NCBI RefSeq assembly: GCF_003628125.1
Contig: NZ_RBZU01000021.1
Location: 1 to 58,572, forward strand
From: Pararobbsia silviterrae
GTDB taxonomy: Bacteria > Pseudomonadota > Gammaproteobacteria > Burkholderiales > Burkholderiaceae
DNA length: 58,572 bases
Direction: 5' to 3'
In this document: positions 19,566 through 27,452 of the stretch, one piece after another
Numbering within the stretch: position 1 is the stretch's first letter
Layout of the letters: each line of letters opens with the position of its first letter
Notes under the pieces: generated by a model
Told to the model about the DNA's origin: nothing
Databases searched by the model: none
What the model saw: only the letters and a program-made list of their open reading frames with translations
Program-made: the position numbers and the translations under genes

Positions 19566-21035
19566 TCATCGCCGCTCATCAAGCAACGCGTGCGCCGCGG
19601 GCAACAAGCGCTGCGCCGACGGCACGCGTTCGAGATGCCCATCGGCATCCGTCACGCCCATCTTGACGAGCCATTGCTCGAACTCCGGCGCGCGCCCGAG
19701 CCCAAGCACGCGTCGCGCGTAGAGCGCGTCGTGAAACGAGGTGCTCTGGTAATTGAGCATGATGTCGTCCGCGCCGGGCACGCCCATGACGAAGTTGACG
19801 CCCGCGACGCACAGCAGCGTCAACAGCGTATCCATATCGTCCTGGTCCGCATCCGCGTGGTTCGTGTAGCAGATATCGCAGCCCATCGGCACGCCCAGCA
19901 GCTTGCCGCAGAAGTGATCTTCGAGCCCCGCGCGGATGATCTGCTTGCCGTTGTAGAGGTACTCGGGGCCGATGAAGCCGACCACCGTGTTGACGAGCAA
20001 AGGCCGAAACGCACGCGCGACCGCATACGCGCGCGCCTCGCACGTCTGCTGATCGACGCCGTGATGGGCATCGGCCGATAACGCGCTGCCCTGGCCCGTC
20101 TCGAAGTACATGACGTTCTCGCCGACCGTGCCGCGCGCGAGCGACAACGCGGCGTGATGCGCCTCGCGCAGCAGCGCGAGATCGATGCCGAACCCCGCGT
20201 TCGCGCGCTGCGTGCCCGCGATCGACTGGAACACGAGATCGACGGGCGCGCGCCGCTCGATCGCATCGATCGTCTGTGTGACATGCGTGAGCACGCATGA
20301 TTGCGTCGGCACGTCGTACCGTTGCCGGAACGCGTCGATCATCTCGATCAGTTTGACGATCGCGGCAGGATCGTCGCTCGCGGGATTGATGCCGATGACG
20401 GCATCGCCGCACCCATAGAGCAGGCCATCGAGCATCGACGCGGCGATGCCCTTCGGATCGTCGGTCGGGTGATTCGGCTGCAGACGGACCGACAGGCGTC
20501 CGGGCAGCCCGATCGTATTACGAAAGCGCGTGACGACCCGGCATTTCTGCGCGACGAGGATCAGATCCTGGTTACGCATGAGCTTCGAGACCGCCGCGGC
20601 CATTTCAGGTGTCAGGCCCGGCGCGATGCGGGTCAGCGCAGCGGTATCGGCCGCATCGCCGAGCAGCCAGTCGCGCAAGCCGCCGACCGTCAGATGGGCG
20701 ATTTCGGCGAAGGCGACCGGGTCATGCGTATCGACGATCAGACGCGTGACTTCGTCGTCCTCGTACGGGATCAGAACTTCATCGAGAAAACGCGCGAGCG
20801 GCACATCGGCGAGCACCGTGCGCGCGAGCATGCGCTCCTCTTCCGATTGCGCCGCGAGCCCCGCGAGTGCGTCGCCCGATCGAAACGGACTGGCCTTGGC
20901 CATGACCGTGCGCAGATCGCCGAACACATAGCCGCGGCCGTCGATGCGCGCGGTATAACGGCTCACACAAGGGCTCACATAAGGGCTTGCATGGGGGCTC
21001 GCATCGGGGCTCGGCGGTTTCGTCAGCTCGGGCAT
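19566..21035 (-). CDS. eutB: Ethanolamine ammonia-lyase large subunit
   Basis: A 489-residue EutB, the catalytic TIM-barrel subunit that holds adenosylcobalamin with EutC. Family blocks include FRSGDALAGLAAQSEEER, PYEDDEVTRLI, VGFIGPEYLYNGKQIIRAGL, DHFCGKLLGVPMGCDICYTNHADADQ and MLNYQSTSFHD. The start at 21035 follows GGAG with a 6-nt gap. The first 26 residues are an extra tail made of imperfect four-residue units (SPDA, SPHA, SPYV, SPCV) not present in the enterobacterial protein; the conserved part begins near residue 27. It lies 43 bp after a LacI-family regulator on the same strand. A permease gene is not nearby. Confidence 0.94.
   Translation of the reverse strand: MPELTKPPSPDASPHASPYVSPCVSRYTARIDGRGYVFGDLRTVMAKASPFRSGDALAGLAAQSEEERMLARTVLADVPLARFLDEVLIPYEDDEVTRLIVDTHDPVAFAEIAHLTVGGLRDWLLGDAADTAALTRIAPGLTPEMAAAVSKLMRNQDLILVAQKCRVVTRFRNTIGLPGRLSVRLQPNHPTDDPKGIAASMLDGLLYGCGDAVIGINPASDDPAAIVKLIEMIDAFRQRYDVPTQSCVLTHVTQTIDAIERRAPVDLVFQSIAGTQRANAGFGIDLALLREAHHAALSLARGTVGENVMYFETGQGSALSADAHHGVDQQTCEARAYAVARAFRPLLVNTVVGFIGPEYLYNGKQIIRAGLEDHFCGKLLGVPMGCDICYTNHADADQDDMDTLLTLLCVAGVNFVMGVPGADDIMLNYQSTSFHDALYARRVLGLGRAPEFEQWLVKMGVTDADGHLERVPSAQRLLPAAHALLDERR
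20961..21008. repeat. 12-bp repeat x4 inside eutB N-terminus
   Basis: Plus-strand copies are GCTCACACAAGG, GCTCACATAAGG, GCTTGCATGGGG and GCTCGCATCGGG. They keep the eutB frame and code for the repeated Ser-Pro-X-X units near residues 10-25, a likely disordered extension. Confidence 0.85.
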
Positions 21036-21078
21036 ATCGGCTCCGCGACTCGGATCGAGCGGTTATACCGCGCCAATA

Positions 21079-22086
21079 TTACGCGGCGGGCGGCGCCCCC
21101 GTCGATTCGCGGATCTTGAGTTCGGGCGCGATGATCAGCCGCTGAGGATCCGCCTCGACGGATTTCGTCACACGCTCGATCAGCGTCTGCGCGGCGCGCT
21201 CGCCGAGCATGACAATCGATTGCCCGACCGTCGTGAGCGCGGGATAAAAGTACCGCGAGAGTTCGATATCGTCGAAGCCGATGACCGACAGATCGCGCGG
21301 CACCGACAGGCCACGTTCGGCGGCCGCGCGGAGCACGCCGAGCGCCATCATGTCGTTGGTCGCGAAAATCGCCGAGGGCCGCCCGCCGCCGAGCAGCGCG
21401 ACGGCCGCTTCATAGCCGCCATGACTCGTGTAGTCCGAGGCGATGACCTGATGCGCATCGACGGCGAGCCCCTGCTCCTCGAGCGCGCGGCGAAAGCCCC
21501 TGAAGCGCGCCTCGCTGACGACCATCTGCGCGGGCCCCGAGATACAGGCGATGCGCCGATGCCCGAGCTCGATCAGATGATGCGCGGCCATATACGCGCC
21601 TTGCTCGTGGTCGATCTGGACGAGATCCGCTTCGACGCCGGGCACCTCGCGATCGACGATCACGACCGGCAGGCTCGCTCGGCCGAGCGCGTCGGCGAGC
21701 GTGTTCTCGTCGCCGGCCGACGCGACGATCAGACCGTCGATCCGCCGTTCGAGCATGACCCGCAGGTATTTGCGCTGTTTTTCGGGCTCGTCGTCCGAAT
21801 TGCCGAGAATCACGCAATAGCCGCGGCGCTCGCAATAGTTCTCGATGCCGCGCGACATCTCGGCGAAGTACGGATTCGTGTTGTTCGGGACAACGACGCC
21901 GATCGTCGATGTCGTGCGCGCCTTGAGCGAGCGCGCGACGGCGCTCGGTACGAAATTGAGTTCGCGAATGGCCGCCTCGACCTTCGTGCGAACCTCGCTG
22001 CTGACCGGCCGCGTATTGTTGACGACGTGGGAAACCGTGGTGAACGAGACGCCGGCTCGCGCGGCAACATCCTTGATCGTGGCCAT
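21079..22086 (-). CDS. LacI-family transcriptional regulator
   Basis: A 335-residue LacI/GalR repressor. The N-terminal helix-turn-helix TIKDVAARAGVSFTTVSHVV (3-22) and hinge with NFVPSAVARSLKARTTSTIG are typical, followed by a type I periplasmic-binding-protein-like effector domain with IGFDDIELSRYFYPALTTV near the C-terminus. The protein resembles RbsR/PurR-type members. The start at 22086 is where the family begins; an upstream in-frame extension is rejected. It lies 43 bp before eutB, but whether it controls eut genes is uncertain, since its relatives usually respond to sugars or nucleobases. An AAAAG/CTTTT inverted repeat lies about 85 bp upstream. Confidence 0.85.
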   Translation of the reverse strand: MATIKDVAARAGVSFTTVSHVVNNTRPVSSEVRTKVEAAIRELNFVPSAVARSLKARTTSTIGVVVPNNTNPYFAEMSRGIENYCERRGYCVILGNSDDEPEKQRKYLRVMLERRIDGLIVASAGDENTLADALGRASLPVVIVDREVPGVEADLVQIDHEQGAYMAAHHLIELGHRRIACISGPAQMVVSEARFRGFRRALEEQGLAVDAHQVIASDYTSHGGYEAAVALLGGGRPSAIFATNDMMALGVLRAAAERGLSVPRDLSVIGFDDIELSRYFYPALTTVGQSIVMLGERAAQTLIERVTKSVEADPQRLIIAPELKIRESTGAPPAA

Positions 22087-22170
22087 GGGGGCTCGGAAAA
22101 AATTGCCTGCCGAGATTGTGGCCGCATTCGGGGCCAAGTCAACTGGCGCCGACGCGAATTGCACGACATC

Positions 22171-22189
22171 AAAAGTTCGAGAAGCTTTT
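22171..22189. promoter_or_regulatory. Possible LacI-type operator upstream of the regulator
   Basis: A 19-bp partly symmetric element with perfect 5-bp ends AAAAG and CTTTT around TTCGAGAAG. It lies 85-103 bp before the LacI-family start. The imperfect centre makes this a weak candidate for autoregulation. Confidence 0.3.
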
Positions 22190-22240
22190 AATTTCGGGAT
22201 GAGGTAACGCGATACCGATCGCGCACGGCCGCGCCCCTGC

Positions 22241-22765
22241 TTAGCGAAGGCTGCGTCGGTCGAGTTGCGCGGACAGCACGTCGAGCAGCTCTTCGATATC
22301 GACGGGCTTCAGACGATAGTCGTCGAAGCCGGCCTGCCAGGCGCGCGCCACATCGTCGGCCGCGCCGAGGCCCGTGAGCGCGATCAGGATCGCATCGCGC
22401 GTCAGCGCATGGTCGCGCAGGCGCCGCGCGACCTCATAGCCGCTCATCCGCGGCATCGCGATATCGAGCAGCACGACGTGCGGGCGAAACCGCAGCGCCT
22501 TCTCGATCGCGAGCGGACCGTCGAACGCGATTTCGACCGCGTATCCGGCAAACTCGATGAGCATGGCCGTGCCTTCGCAGGCGTCGATATTGTCGTCGAC
22601 GACCAGGACGCGATAGGCGTCGCGGCGCACGTCGACCGAGCGGGCGCTTGTGCCCGGATCGGGCGGCAGCCGAGGCTCGAAATCCTTGCGCGCGCCAGGC
22701 TCCCGTCCCGCGCAATCCGTCTCACGCGCGTACGCGGCGCACGCCGATACGTTGCCGGCCTTCAC
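22241..22765 (-). CDS. Single-domain response regulator (orphan)
   Basis: A 174-residue protein with a GTG start at 22765 and a GGAG about 9 nt upstream. After about 50 Pro/Arg-rich residues comes one receiver domain: the acidic pair in RVLVVDDNID (about 56-57), the phosphorylatable Asp in VVLLDIAMPRMSG (about 100), Thr in LIALTGLG and Lys in YRLKPVDIEEL. No output domain follows. Such domains are close to the C-terminal receivers of hybrid histidine kinases, but no kinase gene is adjacent. The long N-terminal tail could mean the true start is further in, near the receiver. Confidence 0.8.
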   Translation of the reverse strand: MKAGNVSACAAYARETDCAGREPGARKDFEPRLPPDPGTSARSVDVRRDAYRVLVVDDNIDACEGTAMLIEFAGYAVEIAFDGPLAIEKALRFRPHVVLLDIAMPRMSGYEVARRLRDHALTRDAILIALTGLGAADDVARAWQAGFDDYRLKPVDIEELLDVLSAQLDRRSLR

Positions 22766-23352
22766 GTGCGCGCTCCGGCGCGAACACGCCTCGCCGGGCG
22801 TGCCGCCTCATGGTGCGTCGCCATCGATCCACGCGAACGCACACCGTCCCCGACCCATACGATCTTCATGCTTTCTCCCTACCCGGCTTGCTTGCGTCGA
22901 CCGCCTGAAACGCGACCGCGCCGCGTTGTCGCGGGCCGCCGTGCATGTCATGACAGTCGAGACATGTCAGCCCGCAGAATAAGCAAAAGACGTACCGCCA
23001 TAAGCGTGTCGCGGCAACGTGGCGGCAATGCCCGAGGTCCCGAGCGCGAGCCGGGCGCGCAGCCCCGCCGCACACGGCGCGACGCGCGAAACGTCAGGCC
23101 GCGGCTGGCCGGCGATGTCGGCCGACGCGTCCCGCGAGGACGCGCACACGTCGGTTATTTACACAAATCGCGCAAGAATTACGTAACGACACGCCGATGG
23201 GGGCGGTCCATTTCGCTTATCATGGCTTCGCGCGACATGACCCCGGTCGGCGCGCGGCGGGCCGAGCGGCCTCGCCGTGCCGCACGACGGTCCCCATCAG
23301 CCCACGCGGGCATGCCAGCGCGCGAGTTGCCAATACACGCACGGAGACAGCG
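22766..23352. other. Divergent intergenic region, 587 bp
   Basis: This lies between the response regulator (minus) and a small membrane protein gene (plus). Open frames here are short and lack protein features. An AT-rich patch at about 23155-23190 contains the palindrome TTACGTAA (23179-23186) and is the likeliest control region. I see no clear sigma-70 pair or hairpin. Confidence 0.35.
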
Positions 23353-23853
23353 ATGGCGACGAAAGCGGCACAAGACGCGGCCGGCAAACGCCCCGGGCGC
23401 TGGTGGCGGCGTTGGATCATCACCTGCCTGGTCTGGGCGGTGCCGGTGGTCGCGCTCGGGCTCAAGGAAATGGTCGCCGAGATGCTCTACGACTCGGCGG
23501 ATCTTCGCGTGAGCATCGGGCGATGGAACGTCACCGAGGCGCAACGCGCGATGCCCGGCGTCGCGCAATGCACGGGCACGCTCGACGCCGCGCGCGCGGC
23601 CGGCTGTCCGGCCGCGATCGTCGATGCCAATGCCGCGTCGCGCGACGCCGCCGTCAGCGAATTGCACGTGCGCCGCATCGCGCAAATCACGGGGTTCTTT
23701 CAGGCCGTGGTCGTCTATTGGGTGATTCCGTGTGTGTTCGTGCTGTGCGTCGGACTGGTCTGCGGTCTGATCCGGCGCGCGCTCCGACGCCCGGCGCCCG
23801 CGATCTCGGTCGGTCAGGCCGGCGCGTCGCGCGTCGACGGCCCGCGCCGCTGA
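23353..23853 (+). CDS. Hypothetical two-helix membrane protein
   Basis: A 166-residue protein of unknown family. The start at 23353 follows GGAG with a 6-nt gap; longer frames upstream have no ribosome site. A basic N-terminus (GKRPGRWWRRW) precedes a membrane helix at about 20-38; then come about 75 residues with two cysteines (QCTGTL and GCPAAI) that could form a periplasmic disulfide, and a second helix at about 117-142 with a basic C-terminal tail. The positive ends suggest both termini are cytoplasmic. It stands alone between two divergent or unrelated units. Confidence 0.65.
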   Translation: MATKAAQDAAGKRPGRWWRRWIITCLVWAVPVVALGLKEMVAEMLYDSADLRVSIGRWNVTEAQRAMPGVAQCTGTLDAARAAGCPAAIVDANAASRDAAVSELHVRRIAQITGFFQAVVVYWVIPCVFVLCVGLVCGLIRRALRRPAPAISVGQAGASRVDGPRR

Positions 23854-24198
23854 GCGGCTCGCGGCGCCCGGGGTTCGAGCTCCCCAGGCAATTCATGCCG
23901 CACCGCACACACGTCACGCGCACGCCACGCACGCGACGTATGCTCGCCGCGCATTCATCGAGCGCGTTCATCACGTAAAGAATTCAATCGGTCGGCAGGA
24001 TCGCCCTGCGCCGACGTGTGTTTCGGATATAAATTACGTCCCTATCGCGCGACATTCGTGAAAAGTGCCTACGGCACACAATGTGCTTTAGCTCGTTCAC
24101 CGCAGATCGAACGCTCGATTTCAAGTGCGATATCGGCGACTGTGCCTCAAGTGTCGATGGTTCGATGTTGTCAAGCACTCAACCCAACGGAGGTCACC
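23854..24198. other. Intergenic region upstream of the SYLF gene
   Basis: This 345-bp stretch holds the promoter region of the SYLF lipoprotein gene. A -10-like TATAAA occurs in GGATATAAAT near 24030, but no good -35 partner is present. No hairpin or gene is supported. Confidence 0.3.
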
Positions 24199-24777
24199 AT
24201 GCAAAGACGTGAGTTTGTTTTGAGTTCGGGCGCGGCGTTCGCGGCCTTGGCTGCTACGCTGGCCGGCTGCACGGCGAACACGGGGGCGAATGATGACCCG
24301 GCTAGCCAGCGCCGCTCGATTAACTCGTCGGTCGACGAAACGCTCGGCAAGCTCTATACGCAGGTCAGCGGCTCGCGCGAGCTCGTTTCGAAAGCGCGCG
24401 GCGTGCTCATCTTCCCCGACGTCGTGAAGGCCGGCTTCATCGTCGGCGCCGCGTACGGCCGCGGCGCATTGCGCGTGGGCGGTACGACCACGGGCTACTA
24501 CAGCACGACCGCGCTGTCGGTCGGCCTGCAGGCCGGCGCTCAATCGAAGGCGCTGATCTTCCTGTTCATGACGCAGGAAGCGCTCGACACGTTCCGCAAT
24601 CGCGACGGGTGGTCGGCGGGCGGCGACGCGTCGGTCGCCGTGCTCAAGCTCGGCGCGAACGGCTCGATCGACACGACCACGGCGATGGCCCCGGTCGAGG
24701 CGCTCGTGTTGACGAATGCGGGATTGATGGCCGACCTGTCGGTGGACGGCACGAAGGTCTCGAGGCTGAGCATCTAG
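24199..24777 (+). CDS. SYLF (YSC84-like) lipoprotein
   Basis: A 192-residue exported protein with the SYLF/Ysc84 lipid-binding domain. The signal peptide begins MQRREFVLSSGAAFAA, an RR-x-F-type twin-arginine-like motif, and ends at a lipobox LAGC (about 21-24), so it is probably a lipoprotein and perhaps Tat-exported. Domain blocks are SKARGVLIFPDVVKAGFIVG, GRGALRVGGTTTGYYSTTALSVGLQAGAQSKALIFLFMT, DASVAVLKLGANGSI and VLTNAGLMADLSVDGTKVSRL. The start at 24199 has a strong GGAGG 5 nt upstream. In proteobacteria the role is poorly known; the eukaryotic domain binds phosphoinositides. It ends before a strong hairpin shared with the convergent glycosyltransferase gene. Confidence 0.88.
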   Translation: MQRREFVLSSGAAFAALAATLAGCTANTGANDDPASQRRSINSSVDETLGKLYTQVSGSRELVSKARGVLIFPDVVKAGFIVGAAYGRGALRVGGTTTGYYSTTALSVGLQAGAQSKALIFLFMTQEALDTFRNRDGWSAGGDASVAVLKLGANGSIDTTTAMAPVEALVLTNAGLMADLSVDGTKVSRLSI

Positions 24778-24793
24778 CCCAGCGTATCGGAGT

Positions 24794-24830
24794 ATCAGGC
24801 GCCGGATGCCGTGTCGATCCGGCGCCTGAT
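24794..24830. terminator. Bidirectional hairpin, 14-bp perfect arms
   Basis: ATCAGGCGCCGGAT (24794-24807) is exactly complementary to ATCCGGCGCCTGAT (24817-24830), with a 9-nt loop. It lies 16 nt after the SYLF stop and 36 bp beyond the glycosyltransferase stop on the other strand, so it can serve both. A T-run is missing. Confidence 0.65.
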
Positions 24831-24866
24831 GTCCATCGGTGCGCAGGCACCGACGGCGCCGCGCGC

Positions 24867-25943
24867 TCAGGTGTTCGGCGCGCCGTCGACGACCTTGAAG
24901 CGCGCACGCTTCTGCGCGCGAATCACTGTGTTGTAGGCGTCGACATACTGCTCGGCCATCCGGCGCGACGTGAAACGCGCTTCGAATTGCTTGCGCACGC
25001 GCTCGCGCGGCAGCGTGTTGAGCCGGTTCACGGCCGCGACCGCGCCGATCTCGTCTTCGACGACGAAGCCCGAAATCCCTTCATCGATGACTTCCGGCAC
25101 CGAACCGCGATTGAACGCGATCACGGGCGTGCCGCAGGCCATCGCCTCGATCATCACGAGACCGAACGGTTCCGGCCAGTCGATCGGGAACAGCAGCGCA
25201 TGCGCGCCCGACAGAAACGCGGCCTTGTCCTGATCGGCGATCTCGCCGATGTATTCGACGTGCGGCAGCGAAAACAGCGGCTTGATCTCGTTCTCGAAGT
25301 ACTCGCGATCGGCCGCATCGATCTTCGCGGCGATCCGGATCTTCATGCCGCATTTGCCCGCGATCCGAATGGCCGTATCGACGCGCTTCTCGGGCGAAAT
25401 CCGACCCAGGAACGCGAGGTAGCCCTGCTCGACGGGCTGCGGCGTATAAAGTTTCTCGGGCAGGCCGTGGTAGACGGTCGTGAGCCATTTGGCCTGCGGC
25501 AGCGGATGGCGCTGGTTGTCGGAAATCGACACGACCGCCGCATTGTTGAACACGTCGAACACAGGCTGTTGCTCGGGCAAATCGAGCCGGCCGTGCAAAG
25601 TCGTGATGAACGGCGTTTCCTGACGGCCAAACAGCGAGAACGAGTAGTAATCCATATGGAAATGGATGACGTCGAACTGGTCGGCGACGCGCCGCACGCG
25701 CTCCATGAGCAGCATATGCGGCGCGATCCGGTCGCGAATGCCCGGATCCAGGCGCAGCGCGCGCGGCCAGACGGCCTCGAGCTTGCCGCTCGTTTTCGAA
25801 TCCCCGCTCGCGAACAACGTGACGTCGTGTCCGAGGTCGACGAGCGCCTCGGTGATGTACGACACGACACGCTCCGTGCCGCCATAGAGCTTCGGGGGAA
25901 CGGATTCCGTCAGCGGTGCGACCTGCGCGATTCTCAAAACCAT
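24867..25943 (-). CDS. Glycosyltransferase family 4 protein
   Basis: A 358-residue GT-B-fold glycosyltransferase. The N-terminal acceptor domain begins MVLRIAQVAPLTESVPPKLYGGTERV and is cytoplasmic without a signal peptide. The C-terminal donor domain shows FLGRISPEKRVDTAIRIA (about 170-187) and the E-x7-E-type block EPFGLVMIEAMACGTPVIAFNRGSVPEV. It probably transfers a nucleotide-sugar glycosyl unit; donor and acceptor are unknown, and no polysaccharide cluster is nearby. GGAG lies 8 nt before the ATG at 25943; an upstream in-frame extension is not favoured. A 283-bp spacer separates it from the Rap1a-like gene, so it likely has its own promoter. Confidence 0.87.
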   Translation of the reverse strand: MVLRIAQVAPLTESVPPKLYGGTERVVSYITEALVDLGHDVTLFASGDSKTSGKLEAVWPRALRLDPGIRDRIAPHMLLMERVRRVADQFDVIHFHMDYYSFSLFGRQETPFITTLHGRLDLPEQQPVFDVFNNAAVVSISDNQRHPLPQAKWLTTVYHGLPEKLYTPQPVEQGYLAFLGRISPEKRVDTAIRIAGKCGMKIRIAAKIDAADREYFENEIKPLFSLPHVEYIGEIADQDKAAFLSGAHALLFPIDWPEPFGLVMIEAMACGTPVIAFNRGSVPEVIDEGISGFVVEDEIGAVAAVNRLNTLPRERVRKQFEARFTSRRMAEQYVDAYNTVIRAQKRARFKVVDGAPNT

Positions 25944-26177
25944 TGCATTGTCTCCAGTCCTGCCGGCGGGCATCGATGGCCTGCCGATTTCAAAAGGTGC
26001 GCCATTATCCCGAAATTCACGCGCAACGACGCGAAAATGCGAGCCATGACAAACCTGCCATGGCTCGGTCGAGCGCACCACGGGTGACGTCCATGTCTGA
26101 CATGAGGTCCAACGCGACGCGCATGCGCCGGGCTGAATGTCCCAAGCGCACAGCGAAATTCATTCCCGGCTGCGTAT

Positions 26178-26196
26178 CACAGGCCGGTGGCCTGTG
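26178..26196. terminator. Short perfect hairpin after Rap1a-like gene
   Basis: CACAGGCC (26178-26185) and GGCCTGTG (26189-26196) flank a 3-nt loop, 31 bp beyond the stop of the minus-strand Rap1a-like gene. It lacks a T-run; it may end that transcript. Confidence 0.4.
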
Positions 26197-26226
26197 TACA
26201 CGCGCCGCGTCGGCGATGGCGTCCGG

Positions 26227-26583
26227 TTACGGTTCCGAACGGCACGCGTAAGATGCGCCGAGCCCGAGCGCGACGACCGTGCTCGCGTTGTAGTCGAGCT
26301 TATCGGCGTTGCCCGCGGCCCATTTGCGCACGGCGGTCGTCATATCGTCGGGCGTCGTGCCCGCGGGCAGGCAGAAATACTGTCCGACGCGCGGCCCGGT
26401 CGTGCCGCCGATCGCCTCGATCGTGTTGTATGCGCCGTCGGCCGCCCCTTCGATATAGGCCTGGCACGCACTCTTGGACGGCACGTCGGTCCGGTTGCAC
26501 AGCTTGACCAGATCCTTCCCGTTGAACGCGGCCGCCGTCAGGGGCAGGCCGAGCACAGTTGCGCAGAGCATGACGCGCAGCAT
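26227..26583 (-). CDS. Rap1a/Tai-family periplasmic protein
   Basis: A 118-residue secreted protein with a signal peptide (about 1-19, ending TAAAF) and the layout of the Rap1a/Tai immunity family: an opening GKDLVKLC, then ACQAYIEGAADGAY, then YFCLPAGTTPDDMTTAVRKW, then a final helix ending YACR. The four cysteines sit where the family's disulfide cysteines do. Family members include immunity proteins against type VI amidase effectors, but many homologues have no effector partner. A ribosome site AAGGA precedes the ATG. It follows the ankyrin gene by 49 bp. No toxin gene is evident next to it, so immunity function here is unproven. Confidence 0.8.
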   Translation of the reverse strand: MLRVMLCATVLGLPLTAAAFNGKDLVKLCNRTDVPSKSACQAYIEGAADGAYNTIEAIGGTTGPRVGQYFCLPAGTTPDDMTTAVRKWAAGNADKLDYNASTVVALGLGASYACRSEP

Positions 26584-26632
26584 GGTGTGTCCTTTCGTTA
26601 TCGTCTTTCGCTTTGTATGGGCTCACGCCCTG

Positions 26633-27376
26633 TTATTTCGACGGCGTCGCCGCCGTGGCCGCCGAGCTCCCCGCCGCCGGCACGCCCTTCGACGCATCGA
26701 TCTGCGCGAGCCGCTTGCTCAGGCCATCGGCGATGTCGGGCTGATTGTAACGTTTGGCCACGTCGATCGCATTGAGGCCCAACTGATTTTTGATCGAGAG
26801 ATCCGCGCCCTCGTCGAGCAGCAGCTTGACCGTCGTGATGTGCCCGGCGGCGGCGGCCATCATGAGCGGCGTCGACCCGTTCGGCGAACCGGCGTCGATA
26901 TAGGCCGAATGATCGAGCAGCAGCTTGACGATCGCGTCGTCGCCGCCGCTCGCCGCGTAGTGCAGCGGCGACCAGCCCTTCTTGTTGACCTCGGCGTCCT
27001 TCGCGAGCAGCGTCTGGACCATCGGCATGTCCTGATTGATCGCAGCCATCATCAGCGCGTTCTCGCCGACGGGATCGACGGCCTCGAGATCCGTATCCGG
27101 GTTGTCGGCGAGCACCTTGACGACCTCGTCGGCCTTGTAGCGCGCCGCATAGACGATCAGCGGCACACCATGCGATTCGACCGTATTCGGGCTCTCGCCG
27201 TCCTTGAGCAGCCCCTTGACCTTGTCGGCATAGTCGAGCTGCACGGCGCGGAACATCGAGGCGCTCATTTCGGGCGGCGTCGCGGCCGCGGGCGCCGACG
27301 CGGCAGACTGCGCCCATGCCGACGACATCGATACAGCGAGCGCGCATGCGGACACCAACGTGCGGATCAACTTCAT
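26633..27376 (-). CDS. Exported ankyrin-repeat protein
   Basis: A 247-residue protein with a Sec signal peptide (cleavage after SSAWAQ, about residue 22) and about five ankyrin repeats between residues 40 and 215, for example NGSTPLMMAAAAGHITTVKLLLDEGAD. An Ala/Ser/Pro-rich tail closes it. It probably acts as a periplasmic protein-binding scaffold; no enzyme domain is present. The ribosome site AGAGGT lies 5 nt before the ATG. A TATAAT-like element lies on the minus strand at 27409-27414, within an AT-rich gap after tatD. Ankyrin genes next to tatD are familiar in beta-proteobacteria. Confidence 0.88.
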   Translation of the reverse strand: MKLIRTLVSACALAVSMSSAWAQSAASAPAAATPPEMSASMFRAVQLDYADKVKGLLKDGESPNTVESHGVPLIVYAARYKADEVVKVLADNPDTDLEAVDPVGENALMMAAINQDMPMVQTLLAKDAEVNKKGWSPLHYAASGGDDAIVKLLLDHSAYIDAGSPNGSTPLMMAAAAGHITTVKLLLDEGADLSIKNQLGLNAIDVAKRYNQPDIADGLSKRLAQIDASKGVPAAGSSAATAATPSK

Positions 27377-27452
27377 GCAATACCTCTGAATGATCTGATA
27401 ATTCTTTGATTATAAATAATAAACACAGAAATTCATGCCGATGTTTCCGGAC

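Noticed and set aside
24867-26087. Plus-strand 492-codon frame starting inside the SYLF gene and running through the glycosyltransferase
   Set aside because: It overlaps two well-supported genes in other frames and contains no recognisable domain.
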